NCBI RefSeq assembly: GCF_018332695.1
Contig: NZ_BOQN01000087.1
Coordinates: 124,001 to 188,000, forward strand
DNA: 64,000 nucleotides
Direction of reading: 5' to 3'
Source of the DNA: Paractinoplanes toevensis
Lineage (GTDB): Bacteria > Actinomycetota > Actinomycetes > Mycobacteriales > Micromonosporaceae
Shown: positions 44,101 through 52,525 of the stretch, piece after piece
Position numbering within the stretch: position 1 is the stretch's first letter
How the letters are laid out: each line of letters starts with the position of its first letter
Notes under the pieces: model-generated
Databases searched by the model: none
The model's input: only the letters and a program-made list of their open reading frames with translations
Told to the model about the DNA's origin: nothing
Made by a program: the position numbers and the translations under genes

Positions 44101-45280
44101 CTGGTGATCCCTCTCCCCCGGAAATCCTGGGCAGGACGGAGTCGGCGCCCTTGGGCAGGAACACCGGGGCGTTCTTCCGGTAGACGGTGCAGGCGTTGTC
44201 GATGATGGACGGGAGCCGGTCGACGAGCCGGCCGATGTCCACGATGAGCGTGATCCGGCTCTGGGCCACCCCGGCGGCAGTCAGCGTAGCGGCGACCGAC
44301 TCGTACAGGCGGGCGCCGCGCGCGACGTACTGCGGATCGGAGTGGTCGGCGACCAGCAGCACCGTCGCCCAGTCGGGCAGCCGGCCGGCCAGCTCACGCA
44401 GCCGCTCCTTGCCGCCGGTGGTGCCGGCCAGCCACGGGTCGATCAGCACGAGGGCGGCGCCCTCGGCCAGCCGCAGCAGATCGGTTGCCCGGTCGGCGAT
44501 CCGGGCCGGCTGGCCGAGACGCTCGGCGACGTTCGCGACGTACTCCGCGATGGGGAACTTCTGCACCCCGCGGTACGGGTTCCAGCTGCGCGGGGACGAC
44601 CCGTAGGGTGCGGCGGCCCGCCCGCCGGGCCGCTCGGCGCGGGACGGCGCGAGCACCCCGACGGTGAACTGGATGTCGGTGGAGTCGGTCGGTTCGACCT
44701 CGACCTCGTCGATGGCGACCGCCTCGCGCCCGGGTCGCGGCGCCGCGGCGGCGGCCGTCACGATCTCGCGGGCCATCCGGGTCACGACGGTGCGGTACTG
44801 CCGGCGGTACATGGCCAGCCGGACCATCGCCTGCAGGCCCTCCTCGGCGTACTCCGGGATGCCGGCGCCGAGCCGCAGCGCCGCCGCCCGTTCCGCCTCG
44901 CGTTCCCAGCGCGGCCAAGGCACCCACAGCACCGGCAGGACGAACCGCTCGGCGTCGGCCTCGCCGTCGAACCGGCCGGTGAACGATGCCCTCTCGCGCA
45001 GCGGCCACGACTTGTTGAAGTAGCCCGGCGAGTAGAGCGCCACGAACACGTCGGTGCTGCTGAGCACCCCGGTCAGCTCGGCCTTCCAGTCGCTCATCGG
45101 GCGGACCAGGTCGTCGTAGTAGCCGACCGGGGTGGACGGTTCCGCCCCGGTCAGCTTCGCCACCTCGGCGGACAGCTCGGTGAACAGCCGGCCGGCCCAG
45201 TGGTCGGTGTCCGGACGGTCGTCGGCGCGCAGCCGCACCGAGTGGCCGTAGGAGAGGTAGAAGTAGTAGCGCGAGGTCAC
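44093..45280 (-). CDS. fxsC: TIR-like protein FxsC
   Basis: 395 residues. The N-terminal TIR-like domain (about 1-160) begins RYYFYLSYGHSVR and has STDVFVALYSPGYFNKSWPL, with a W-x-x-R-E pattern (W92, E96) at the place of the TIR NADase glutamate. The C-terminal half (about 220-380), with QKFPIAEYVANVAERLG, LVLIDPWLAG and RLVDRLPSIIDNACTVY, is the region typical of FxsC. GTGA overlap with the upstream TIR gene and 8-bp overlap with fxsT. Whether it hydrolyses NAD or only scaffolds is unknown. Confidence 0.85.
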   Translation of the reverse strand: MTSRYYFYLSYGHSVRLRADDRPDTDHWAGRLFTELSAEVAKLTGAEPSTPVGYYDDLVRPMSDWKAELTGVLSSTDVFVALYSPGYFNKSWPLRERASFTGRFDGEADAERFVLPVLWVPWPRWEREAERAAALRLGAGIPEYAEEGLQAMVRLAMYRRQYRTVVTRMAREIVTAAAAAPRPGREAVAIDEVEVEPTDSTDIQFTVGVLAPSRAERPGGRAAAPYGSSPRSWNPYRGVQKFPIAEYVANVAERLGQPARIADRATDLLRLAEGAALVLIDPWLAGTTGGKERLRELAGRLPDWATVLLVADHSDPQYVARGARLYESVAATLTAAGVAQSRITLIVDIGRLVDRLPSIIDNACTVYRKNAPVFLPKGADSVLPRISGGEGSPDA

Positions 45281-45945
45281 GGGCCACTCCTCTCGAACGT
45301 GGTGCGCAGGCCGTCCTCGCGCTCGAGGTACAGCGGTTTCACCCAGTAGGTGCGCCGGATCCGTTCCACGTGCTGCGCGATCCGCCAGACGACCGCCTCG
45401 TACACATTGACCTGCCCGGTCTTGAGCAGCCCGAGCATGCCCTCGGCCTCGTAGGCGGCGCGGTCGGCCGACGGCAGCCGGGGTGGCCGGAAGTAGTTGA
45501 CCTCGGCCACCACCGGCGGCAGGTCACCGGTCACCGGGGTCCACAGCACCGGGACGATGGCGCTCTCGGCCGGGTCGGCGTCGGGCGCCCGGGGCACCAC
45601 CTCGCGGCGGGCGAACAGGTCCCACTCGCGGGCGCACCACTCGCTGCGATGCAGGTAGGGCATCGAGAGCAGGCAGACGAACACCTGGCAGGAGCCGGCC
45701 GCATAGAGCACCCGGCGGCGCCACAGGTCGCCGCCGGCGGTGTCCACGTCGATGAAGCCGGCGCCCCGGCCGGGCATCGCGCCGACCAGATCGTTGACGT
45801 CGGCGGTGAGATCGTCGAAGAACCGGGTGACGAACCGCCCGGCCTCGCGGGGCGGGCCGACCGCGCGCAGGGGCGGCTTGGGGCGCGAATAGCTCAGGAA
45901 GAAGACCGGTGCGGCCGGATCCTCGTTCTTGAACTCGCCAGTCAC
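45277..45945 (-). CDS. TIR-domain protein of the Fxs operon
   Basis: 222 residues, essentially one TIR domain: VFFLSYSRPK at about 14-23, FFDDLTADVNDLVG, SCQVFVCLLSMPYLHRSEW, and W-C-A-R-E (W103 to E107) holding the presumed catalytic glutamate. It parallels the N-terminal domain of the next protein, so the operon makes two distinct TIR proteins. The GTG start has GGGGAGG 8 nt upstream; 55 bp separate it from fxsB. NADase activity is inference. Confidence 0.85.
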   Translation of the reverse strand: MTGEFKNEDPAAPVFFLSYSRPKPPLRAVGPPREAGRFVTRFFDDLTADVNDLVGAMPGRGAGFIDVDTAGGDLWRRRVLYAAGSCQVFVCLLSMPYLHRSEWCAREWDLFARREVVPRAPDADPAESAIVPVLWTPVTGDLPPVVAEVNYFRPPRLPSADRAAYEAEGMLGLLKTGQVNVYEAVVWRIAQHVERIRRTYWVKPLYLEREDGLRTTFERSGP

Positions 45946-46000
45946 CCGTCGTGCCTCCCCAGGACCCGGTGATCTCAGTCAACCATGCGCGGGCAACCGG

Positions 46001-48061
46001 TCACGACCACCCGGCCACCGTCTCGGCCATCCGCGCGGTGAACCGGCGGCCGGCCTCGGTGAGCCGCTCCCCCGATCGCAGGGCGGTCAGGGCGGCGGCC
46101 GTCCAATCGCGATACATCACATAGTTCGGCCGGGCCCCGGGAACCCCCCGCTCGGTGCGCCGCCGCCAGATGTCGGCGATGGCCAGATGGGCGTACGTGC
46201 CCTGGATGGCGGCCTCGATCGGGCGCGGGTCGGGCCGCCAGCCGACGGACAGCCGGTCGGCCACCGCGCTGTCCGGGACCAGGTCGATCAGGTCGAGCAC
46301 GGCGCCGAGCTTGGTGTGCTGGAACTCGTGCACCAGCATCACGGCCATGGCGGCCGGATCGTCGGTGTAGGCGATACCGAGCGCGCCGTACGCGTGCCGG
46401 GAGGTGGCGCTGCGCAGGGTGCCGTCCGGGGCGGGCACCAGCGGGGTGATCACCGTGACGCCGCGGCGCAGCCCGTCCGCCTGGTCGGGGGCGTCCCGCT
46501 CGACCCATTCCCACGCCCGGTCCAGCACGGACACCCAGGCCGAGGCGTCGCCGACCGGGCCGGCAGCCGGATATCCGAACCGGTCGCGGTACGGGTCGGC
46601 GTCGTCCAGCCGCACCGGCTTCCCGCCCAGCCGCACGTAGGTGGCGGCGGCGGACTTCTCCACCTCGGCGGCGAGCACCCCGAGGCGCCCGAAGTCGGGT
46701 TCGGAGTTGGACTCGTCGAGGCAGGTCACCGCCCAGGACCGCACGAACGGGCCGGCGATGACCTGGTTGAACGCGACCGGCGACCGGCGCTCCACCTCGG
46801 GCAGCGTCTTCCAGTCCCCGGCAAGCGCCGCCACCTCGCTCACCAGCGCCCGGTTGATCGCCAGTTCGGCGTCGGCCAGCAGCTCGACCGCCTCGGCGTC
46901 GCCGAATCCGTAACCGAGCTGGTCGAACACCGCGGGCGGGAGCGAACCGAGGTCGCCGGGCGGCGCCGGCCGTTCGTTGATGGTGATGATGAGCTCCTTC
47001 AGGTCGTCGCAGTAGACCGACGGATTGTCGAAGCCGTTCGCGGCCCGGTAGCGGTGCGCGGTCATCCCGCCGCCGCACTGCCGCACCACCGGGCAGGCCC
47101 GGCAGGTGGCCGAGAGCACGGCCAGGCCACCCCGGCGGCGGCGCATGGCGGGCTGCTCGGTGACCTCGTCGGCGCCGGCGGTGAAGACGGTGAGACCGGT
47201 CGCGCCGCCGCCGTCCACCGTGGTCTTCATCGAGTCGGGTTCCTCCCAGGCCCCGTCGGTCTCGATCACCACGATGTCGCCGGCGTCGATCCCGATGGCC
47301 TCGGTGGCGCTCGGGCCGCCGGCCGCGAGTGCGGCGATCGAGTCGAACAGCCTGATCGGCACCGGCCGGCCGTCGGCGACCCAGCGCTCGTGCACGGCCA
47401 GCAGCCAGGCCGCGTACGAGCCCGGCGGGGGCGGGTCGGCCCAGGTGGCGTGGGGCAGCAGCAGATCGATGCGGGGCGCCTTCTCGGCGAGCAGCGCCTC
47501 GTAGACGGCGATCGGGTCGTTGGTCAGGTCCACCGTGCACAGCAGGCCGGCGTAGAGCGGCCGGTAGCGGGGCTGCCGCAGCAGGGCGAGGGCGCGCAGC
47601 GTCTGCGGATGGCTGGTGGCGCCGTTGCGGAACCGCCGGTGGAGATCGTTGGCGGCCCGGTCGCCGTCCAGCGACACCCCGACCCGGACCCCGGCCTCGA
47701 GCAGCACCTCGGCCATCGGGGCGTCCAGGCGTACGCCGTTGGTCTGCATCCGCAGGCTCAGTTCGGCGGCCGGGCCGATCGTCTCGCGCAGCTCGCGCAG
47801 GACCTCGCGAAGGCGCGCAGCGCCGAGCAGCAGCGGTTCGCCGCCGTGCAGGATGACGCCGACCCGGGCGATGTCGTGCGCCCGGGCGTGATCGGCGATC
47901 CGCCCGGCGGCCGCCCGCACCGTCGCCATGCTCATCACCGGTGGACGGCCGCGCCACGACTGGTCGCGATGCTCGTAGACGTAGCAGTGGTCACATGCGA
48001 GGTCGCATCGGCTGGCGACCTTCAGCACGAAGTGGCGCAGCGGACGCCACGGAACCTCCAC
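46001..48061 (-). CDS. fxsB: FxsB-type radical SAM/SPASM peptide maturase with HEXXH domain
   Basis: 686 residues. The radical SAM cluster is C19-x3-C23-x2-C26 (RCDLACDHC), with GGEPLLLG near 73 for SAM binding. SPASM-like auxiliary-cluster cysteines are at C320, C323, C329 and C351. The C-terminal part has HEFQH (578-582), the HEXXH domain that marks FxsB. The family forms a three-residue cyclophane on the C-terminal FxS motif of FxsA. The GTG start lies 5 bp after the fxsA stop. HEXXH function (protease or structural) is not established to my knowledge. Confidence 0.95.
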   Translation of the reverse strand: MEVPWRPLRHFVLKVASRCDLACDHCYVYEHRDQSWRGRPPVMSMATVRAAAGRIADHARAHDIARVGVILHGGEPLLLGAARLREVLRELRETIGPAAELSLRMQTNGVRLDAPMAEVLLEAGVRVGVSLDGDRAANDLHRRFRNGATSHPQTLRALALLRQPRYRPLYAGLLCTVDLTNDPIAVYEALLAEKAPRIDLLLPHATWADPPPPGSYAAWLLAVHERWVADGRPVPIRLFDSIAALAAGGPSATEAIGIDAGDIVVIETDGAWEEPDSMKTTVDGGGATGLTVFTAGADEVTEQPAMRRRRGGLAVLSATCRACPVVRQCGGGMTAHRYRAANGFDNPSVYCDDLKELIITINERPAPPGDLGSLPPAVFDQLGYGFGDAEAVELLADAELAINRALVSEVAALAGDWKTLPEVERRSPVAFNQVIAGPFVRSWAVTCLDESNSEPDFGRLGVLAAEVEKSAAATYVRLGGKPVRLDDADPYRDRFGYPAAGPVGDASAWVSVLDRAWEWVERDAPDQADGLRRGVTVITPLVPAPDGTLRSATSRHAYGALGIAYTDDPAAMAVMLVHEFQHTKLGAVLDLIDLVPDSAVADRLSVGWRPDPRPIEAAIQGTYAHLAIADIWRRRTERGVPGARPNYVMYRDWTAAALTALRSGERLTEAGRRFTARMAETVAGWS

Positions 48062-48066
48062 CCGGG

Positions 48067-48225
48067 TCAGATCCCCGAGCCGAAGGAGGCAGTCACCTCG
48101 GACCGGTCACGTCGCACGATTCGATGCACGATCCGCGCCGCCGCGGTGCGATCGATCCGGTCGATCGGGCTGTTGCGCGCCTCGTCAAGCGGCGCAGGCG
48201 TGCCCGTGGTGGTGCTGCGTTCCAC
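48067..48225 (-). CDS. fxsA: FxSxx-COOH precursor peptide FxsA
   Basis: 52 residues ending ASFGSGI, an exact F-x-S-x-x-COOH terminus. The leader is charged and helical (DEARNSPIDRIDRT, ARIVHRIVRRDRSEV). The GTG at 48225 has GGGGGA 6 nt upstream, and the longer frame to 48279 lacks support. It is the substrate of FxsB encoded immediately downstream; Phe48 and Ser50 are the expected crosslinked residues, as inference from the triceptide chemistry of the family. First gene of the operon, behind its own promoter. Confidence 0.93.
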   Translation of the reverse strand: MERSTTTGTPAPLDEARNSPIDRIDRTAAARIVHRIVRRDRSEVTASFGSGI

Positions 48226-48265
48226 GTCGTGTCCCCCAAACGAGCGCTCAGGTGCGGCCGTTGCG

Positions 48266-48294
48266 AGCATAGACAACACCCGACGTCATGTCAC
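48266..48294 (-). promoter_or_regulatory. Promoter of the fxs operon
   Basis: On the minus strand, -35 GTGACA (48294-48289), a 17-nt spacer and -10 TATGCT (48271-48266). Transcription would start near 48259, giving a leader of about 34 nt with the Shine-Dalgarno of fxsA. The -35 lies over the stop codon of the upstream EamA gene, so the operon has its own promoter. Confidence 0.55.
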
Positions 48295-49134
48295 GGCGAC
48301 GGTTGGTGATCCAGTTGGGGTGCGGGCGCCCCGGCGGGTCGCGCCGATTCCGGCGGCGACCACCAGCGTGACGCCGGCGGCGCCGGCCACGCCGGGGATC
48401 TGGTGCAGGCCGACCGCCCCGATCAACAGGGCGAATGCCGGCTCGAGAGCCATCAGCGTGCCGAACGCGGCCGTCGTCAGCCTGCGCAGGGCGAGCATTT
48501 CCATGCCGAACGCGATGAGCAGCACCACGCCGAGCAGGAAGCCGCGCAGCAGCTGATCTCCCGTCAGTTTGCCCAAAGTGGACGGATCGACGGTAAGCGT
48601 GGCGACCAGGGCGGCGACCGGCATCGACACCGCGAGGCCCTTGATCCCGTCGACCCGGTCGCCGACCCGCTGGGTCAGGATGATGTAGGCGCCCCAGCAG
48701 ACCGCCGCACCGAGCGCGTAGACCACGCCCAGCGGATCGGCGCCGCCCTCCCACGGTGTGGTCAGCAGCAGCACGCCGACCGCCGCGCAGGCCGGCCAGA
48801 GCACCGAGCGGCGGTTCTGGGCGGCGGCGACGCCGAGCGGGCCGAGGAACTCGATCGCGCTGGCGGTGCCGAGCGGCAGCCGGCCCACCGCGGCCATGAA
48901 CAGGATCGTGGCTCCGGCGGTGGCCACCCCGAGCAGCGCGGCCGCGCCGAGGTCGCGGGCGGTGAAGTCGCGGGCTCTCGGCCGGATCAGGATGAGCAGC
49001 AGCAGGCCGGCCCAGGACAGGCGCAGCCAGGCGGCACCCTCGGCGCCGAGTTGGTCGATCAGGCCGACGCTCGCCGCGACGCCGGCCTGAACGGTCAGCA
49101 TCGCGGCCACGGCCAGTGCGGTTCCCCTCGTCAT
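48286..49134 (-). CDS. EamA/DMT-family transporter (RhtA-like)
   Basis: 282 residues with about ten membrane helices in two EamA repeats, including [20 protein letters not shown] and [20 protein letters not shown]. RhtA-like members export amino acids such as threonine or homoserine. Substrate unknown. Divergent from the LysR gene across 83 bp, so likely under its control. The 3' end carries the fxs promoter -35. Confidence 0.9.
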   Translation of the reverse strand: MTRGTALAVAAMLTVQAGVAASVGLIDQLGAEGAAWLRLSWAGLLLLILIRPRARDFTARDLGAAALLGVATAGATILFMAAVGRLPLGTASAIEFLGPLGVAAAQNRRSVLWPACAAVGVLLLTTPWEGGADPLGVVYALGAAVCWGAYIILTQRVGDRVDGIKGLAVSMPVAALVATLTVDPSTLGKLTGDQLLRGFLLGVVLLIAFGMEMLALRRLTTAAFGTLMALEPAFALLIGAVGLHQIPGVAGAAGVTLVVAAGIGATRRGARTPTGSPTVAVT

Positions 49135-49177
49135 ACCTTGGTTCTACGGTGCCGGAACTGTTCGTGTCCACGTGCCG

Positions 49178-49200
49178 ATGCTGGACATACCGTTCGGCAT
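49178..49200. promoter_or_regulatory. Imperfect dyad in the EamA-LysR divergent gap
   Basis: ATGCTGGAC (49178-49186) and GTTCGGCAT (49192-49200) form 7 of 9 matching inverted pairs around a 5-bp spacer. Its place, 18 bp before the LysR start, fits autoregulation and control of the transporter. Confidence 0.35.
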
Positions 49201-49217
49201 TTCCGCACAATCATCCG

Positions 49218-50069
49218 ATGGAGACGCGCAGGCTGCGGTTACTCGTCGAACTGGCCCGGCTCGGGTCGATGCGCGAGGTCGCCGAGGAGATGGGGCTCAC
49301 CACCTCGACCGTCTCGCAGCAGCTCGCGATCCTGGCCCGGGACACCGGCGCCGCGCTCGTCGAGCCGGACGGGCGGCGGGTGCGGCTCACCCCGGCCGGG
49401 CGGCGCCTCGCCGCGCACGGCGTGACGATCCTGGCCGCCGTCGAGGCGGCCCGGCTCGATCTGGACCCGTCCGCGTCGCCCGCGGGGGAACTGCGGGTGG
49501 CCGGGTTCGCCACCGCGATCCGGCGCACCCTGCTGCCGGCGCAGGCGCGGCTGGCCCGCGACCATCCCCGGGTGCGGCTGCTGATCCACGAGCACGAGCC
49601 GTTCGAGGCGTTCGCGCTGCTCGACGGCGACGACGTCGACCTGGCCCTGACCTACGACTACAACCTGGCCCCCGTCGCCTTCCCGGACCGTTACGAGACG
49701 CGGGCGCTCTGGACGGTGCCGTGGGGGCTGGCCGTGCCGGCCGGCACCACCCTGGCCGACGCCTGGGAGCGGGACTGGATCGTCAACTCCCGCAACACCG
49801 CCGACGAGGAGGTGGCCCGCACCCTGGCCTCGCTCAACGGGTTCACCCCGCGGATCGTGCACCGCTGCGACAGCCTCGATCTCGTGCAGGACCTCATCGT
49901 GGCCGGGCTCGGGGTGGGCCTGCTGCCGGCGGACGAGACCGTCGTCGCCGGCATCGAGGTGCTGCCGCTCCGGGCCCCGGCGGTCGAGCTCCGCGCGTAC
50001 GCGGTCAATCGCCGCGGCCGGACCGCCTGGCCGCCGCTCGCCCTGGTGGTCGGCCTGCTTCGCTCCTGA
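49218..50069 (+). CDS. LysR-family transcriptional regulator
   Basis: 283 residues. The winged HTH (about 1-60: RLRLLVELARLGSMREVAEE, TTSTVSQQLAILARDTG) and the substrate-binding domain (about 90-280) are normal for the family. Effector unknown; the divergent EamA transporter gene is the likely target. The stop codon lies in the loop of a 15-bp hairpin. Confidence 0.92.
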   Translation: METRRLRLLVELARLGSMREVAEEMGLTTSTVSQQLAILARDTGAALVEPDGRRVRLTPAGRRLAAHGVTILAAVEAARLDLDPSASPAGELRVAGFATAIRRTLLPAQARLARDHPRVRLLIHEHEPFEAFALLDGDDVDLALTYDYNLAPVAFPDRYETRALWTVPWGLAVPAGTTLADAWERDWIVNSRNTADEEVARTLASLNGFTPRIVHRCDSLDLVQDLIVAGLGVGLLPADETVVAGIEVLPLRAPAVELRAYAVNRRGRTAWPPLALVVGLLRS

Positions 50070-50085
50070 AAGCGAAGCAGGCCGA
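50050..50085. terminator. Bidirectional intrinsic hairpin with LysR stop codon in the loop
   Basis: TCGGCCTGCTTCGCT (50050-50064) and AGCGAAGCAGGCCGA (50071-50085) form a perfect 15-bp stem with the 6-nt loop CCTGAA, which contains the LysR TGA (50067-50069). It lies between convergent genes and can serve both. Confidence 0.75.
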
Positions 50086-50096
50086 TCCGGTCGGTG

Positions 50097-50774
50097 TCAG
50101 CTCGCCGGCCGGCTGGCCGCGGCCACCGCGGCCCGCACCGTCTCGGCGCTCGCCGGGGTGCCGATCGGGTCCTCGAAACTGCCGTAGGGCGGGCCGTAGG
50201 CGGGCTGGCCCGGCTCGACCCGCCAGCTCTCGCTCAGCGGGCCGACGTCCACCGCGTCGTAGCCGATCGCGTCGAGGAACGCCGTCGCGGCCTGCTTGGC
50301 CTCGGCGTCGTCACCGGCGATGGTCAGCGAGGTGCGGTCGCCGGCGCCCTGCGGGCGGGCCAGGTTGCCGAGGTGCTTGAAGAAGATGTTGTTGAACACC
50401 TTCACGACCTTGGCCGCCTTGAGGTGCTGCTGCTCCAGCTCGGCGCTGGTCAGTGTGCCCTCGTCGAGCTCGGCGACCTGCCCGTCGCGCTGCGGGTAGT
50501 AGTTGTCGGTGTCCAGCACCACCTTGCCGGCCAGTTCCTCGGCGGGCAGCGTGGTGTGCGCGTGGAACGGCACGCTGACCACCACGATGTCGCCCGTGGT
50601 CGCCGCCTCGGCCGCGGTCGCCGCCCGGGCCTTGGGCCCGATCTCGGCCACCAGGCCGGCGAGGGTCTCCGGCCCGCGCGAGTTGCTCACCACGACGTCG
50701 TAGCCGGCTTTCGCCGCCAGCCGCGCCACGGTCCCGCCGATGTTCCCACTACCGATGAATCCCACAGTCGTCAT
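50097..50774 (-). CDS. NADPH-dependent F420 reductase-family oxidoreductase
   Basis: 225 residues. VGFIGSGNIGGTVARLA at the N-terminus is the Rossmann motif, followed by VVVSNSRGPETL (the NADP phosphate region) and VVKVFNNIFFKHLGN, typical of the F420-dependent NADP reductase group. Many actinobacterial members may not use F420, so the cofactor is uncertain. ATG at 50774 is preferred to 50789. Confidence 0.85.
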   Translation of the reverse strand: MTTVGFIGSGNIGGTVARLAAKAGYDVVVSNSRGPETLAGLVAEIGPKARAATAAEAATTGDIVVVSVPFHAHTTLPAEELAGKVVLDTDNYYPQRDGQVAELDEGTLTSAELEQQHLKAAKVVKVFNNIFFKHLGNLARPQGAGDRTSLTIAGDDAEAKQAATAFLDAIGYDAVDVGPLSESWRVEPGQPAYGPPYGSFEDPIGTPASAETVRAAVAAASRPAS

Positions 50775-50831
50775 GCCCGCTGCCAACAATCATCCGGCCC
50801 TGATCATTTCGTGACGCCGGATACCCCGGGC

Positions 50832-51773
50832 TCAACCGCCGGACAGCAGCGTTCCGCTGCCGAGATCGACGAGGACCGGGGCGAAGTTGTAGCAGCCGAC
50901 CGCCAGCAGGTCGCCGGCCACCGACATGGCGGCCGGCTCCGGGGTGAGTGCACGTTCCCACAGCAGCGTGCCGGTGGTGTCGAAGGCGGTCAGGGTGCGG
51001 GTGGTCCGCTCGGCCACCACGATCGTGGTGTCGTGGTGCCAGGCCAGGATCAGCGGCAGGGTGGTCGGGACCTGGCCGGTCCAGCGGACGTACAGGTCCT
51101 CGTTGTGGACCTCGAAGAAACCGTGCTGGTGGGCCACGGCGAGGGTCCGGCCGCTCGGCGACCAGGCCGCGGCGGTGATCGGCGGGAACTGCTGCGAGCC
51201 GGGCAGGCCCGGCTGCAGCAGCGGGCTGGTGCGGCGCAGGGTGCCGTCGGCGTACGCGCCGTGCAGGATGTCGTCGGCGGCGTGCAGGGCCAGGCAGACC
51301 GACGGGCGGCCGAGGATCTGGGCGTGCCGCACGCTGCTCTCGACGTTCCACACGCTGACCACGCCGTCGGCCGGGGCGCAGGCCAGGTAGCGGCCGTCGG
51401 GCAGCCAGGTCAGCGGGCCCGGGCCGGCCGTGGGTGAGCGCAGCGACAGCAGCGCGACCGGCGGGCGTTCGCCGTCGAGCTCCCAGACCGTCACCCGGCC
51501 GTCCATGGACAGGGTTGCCAGGATGCCGGTGGTGACCGGGTGCCAGGCCGCCGCGACCACGCGGTAGCGGTCACGAAGGCGGGTGAGGAGGCGCGGGCGT
51601 CGCGGGGAGTCGACGGTCCACAGTTTCAGGTCCCCGTTGGGGGCGGTCGTTGCGAGCAGGCGGCCGTCGCCGCTGAAGGACGTGACTGTTGCCAGTGGAT
51701 GGGTGCCGATTTCTGATCCCCAGATTACGAGCCGCCGCCACGGCAAAATGGCCCGAACGAGGTGCAAAGCCAT
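50832..51773 (-). CDS. WD40-repeat protein
   Basis: 313 residues made of about six WD40-like blades: GDLKLWTVDS, GRVTVWELDG, GVVSVWNVES, SPSGRTLAVAHQHG and DTTGTLLWERAL. A beta-propeller binding protein, probably cytoplasmic; no signal peptide or kinase domain. The start is uncertain between ATG 51773 and TTG 51800. Surrounding upstream DNA is AT-richer than average. Function unknown. Confidence 0.82.
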   Translation of the reverse strand: MALHLVRAILPWRRLVIWGSEIGTHPLATVTSFSGDGRLLATTAPNGDLKLWTVDSPRRPRLLTRLRDRYRVVAAAWHPVTTGILATLSMDGRVTVWELDGERPPVALLSLRSPTAGPGPLTWLPDGRYLACAPADGVVSVWNVESSVRHAQILGRPSVCLALHAADDILHGAYADGTLRRTSPLLQPGLPGSQQFPPITAAAWSPSGRTLAVAHQHGFFEVHNEDLYVRWTGQVPTTLPLILAWHHDTTIVVAERTTRTLTAFDTTGTLLWERALTPEPAAMSVAGDLLAVGCYNFAPVLVDLGSGTLLSGG

Positions 51774-51880
51774 ATTCGAGTATGGATACCTCCATAGCAA
51801 GAGCCGGGCCCAACTTTTGTGAGCGAATGCCTACGCTCCGCCCGGGACCATACCGGGCGGAGCGCTCCCAGCCCGTACGG

Positions 51881-52504
51881 CTAAGGGGTCTGGAATTTCT
51901 CGAAGAAGACGACCTCGTCGAGCGGCCGTCGTTTCGGCTGGGACCACCGCCCCTTGGCCGGGTAACCCAGCGGGATCAGGGCCATCGTCAGCGCGTCGGA
52001 CGGCAGGCCCAGCAGTTCGCGGACCTCGGCCTCGTGGCCCATGTAGAGCGTGGTCAGGGTGGAACCGATGCCGTGCGCCCGGGCCGCCAGCATCAGTTGC
52101 TGGACGGCGCCGTAGATGGACGAGCCGAGCCGGGGGTTCTGCGATCTCGCGGCGCCGAGCAGGACCGGGAAGATCCAGACGGGGGCCTCGGCCAGGTGGT
52201 TGGCCAGGTGGTCGGCGGCGTTGAAGCTGGCCGCGCTCATTCCCTCCGGGTCGGCGAGGATCTGCTCGCGGCGGGAACCGTAGGCTTTGTTCCAGCCCTC
52301 CAGGTAGTACTCGGCGATCTTCGCCTTGACCTCCGGGTCGCGGACCACGATCCAGGCCCAGCCCTGGGAGTTGCCGCCGCTGGGGCCGCGCACGGCGGCG
52401 TCCAGCAGCTCTCGGATGATCTCGTCGCTGATCGGCTCGGGCGACAGGTAACGGCGGGCGGGGGTGCTGTGCAGGGCTTCCTGCACGGTGAGCGGTTCCG
52501 GCAT
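51881..52504 (-). CDS. Nitroreductase-family protein
   Basis: 207 residues. The FMN-binding N-terminus TPARRYLSPEPISDEIIREL, AAVRGPSGGNSQGWAWIVV and the late MALIPLGYPAKGRW are typical of the fold. It would reduce nitro-compounds, quinones or flavins with NAD(P)H. The ATG at 52504 leaves only 21 bp to the divergent VOC gene; its promoter must lie inside that gene. Confidence 0.9.
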   Translation of the reverse strand: MPEPLTVQEALHSTPARRYLSPEPISDEIIRELLDAAVRGPSGGNSQGWAWIVVRDPEVKAKIAEYYLEGWNKAYGSRREQILADPEGMSAASFNAADHLANHLAEAPVWIFPVLLGAARSQNPRLGSSIYGAVQQLMLAARAHGIGSTLTTLYMGHEAEVRELLGLPSDALTMALIPLGYPAKGRWSQPKRRPLDEVVFFEKFQTP

Positions 52505-52512
52505 GGTCACAC

Positions 52513-52518
52513 GATAAT
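52513..52518 (+). promoter_or_regulatory. GATAAT -10 hexamer giving a leaderless VOC transcript
   Basis: GATAAT ends 7 nt before the ATG at 52526, so transcription should begin at or next to the A of the start codon. It mirrors the arrangement at 2768. Confidence 0.45.
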
Positions 52519-52525
52519 TGGCGGC

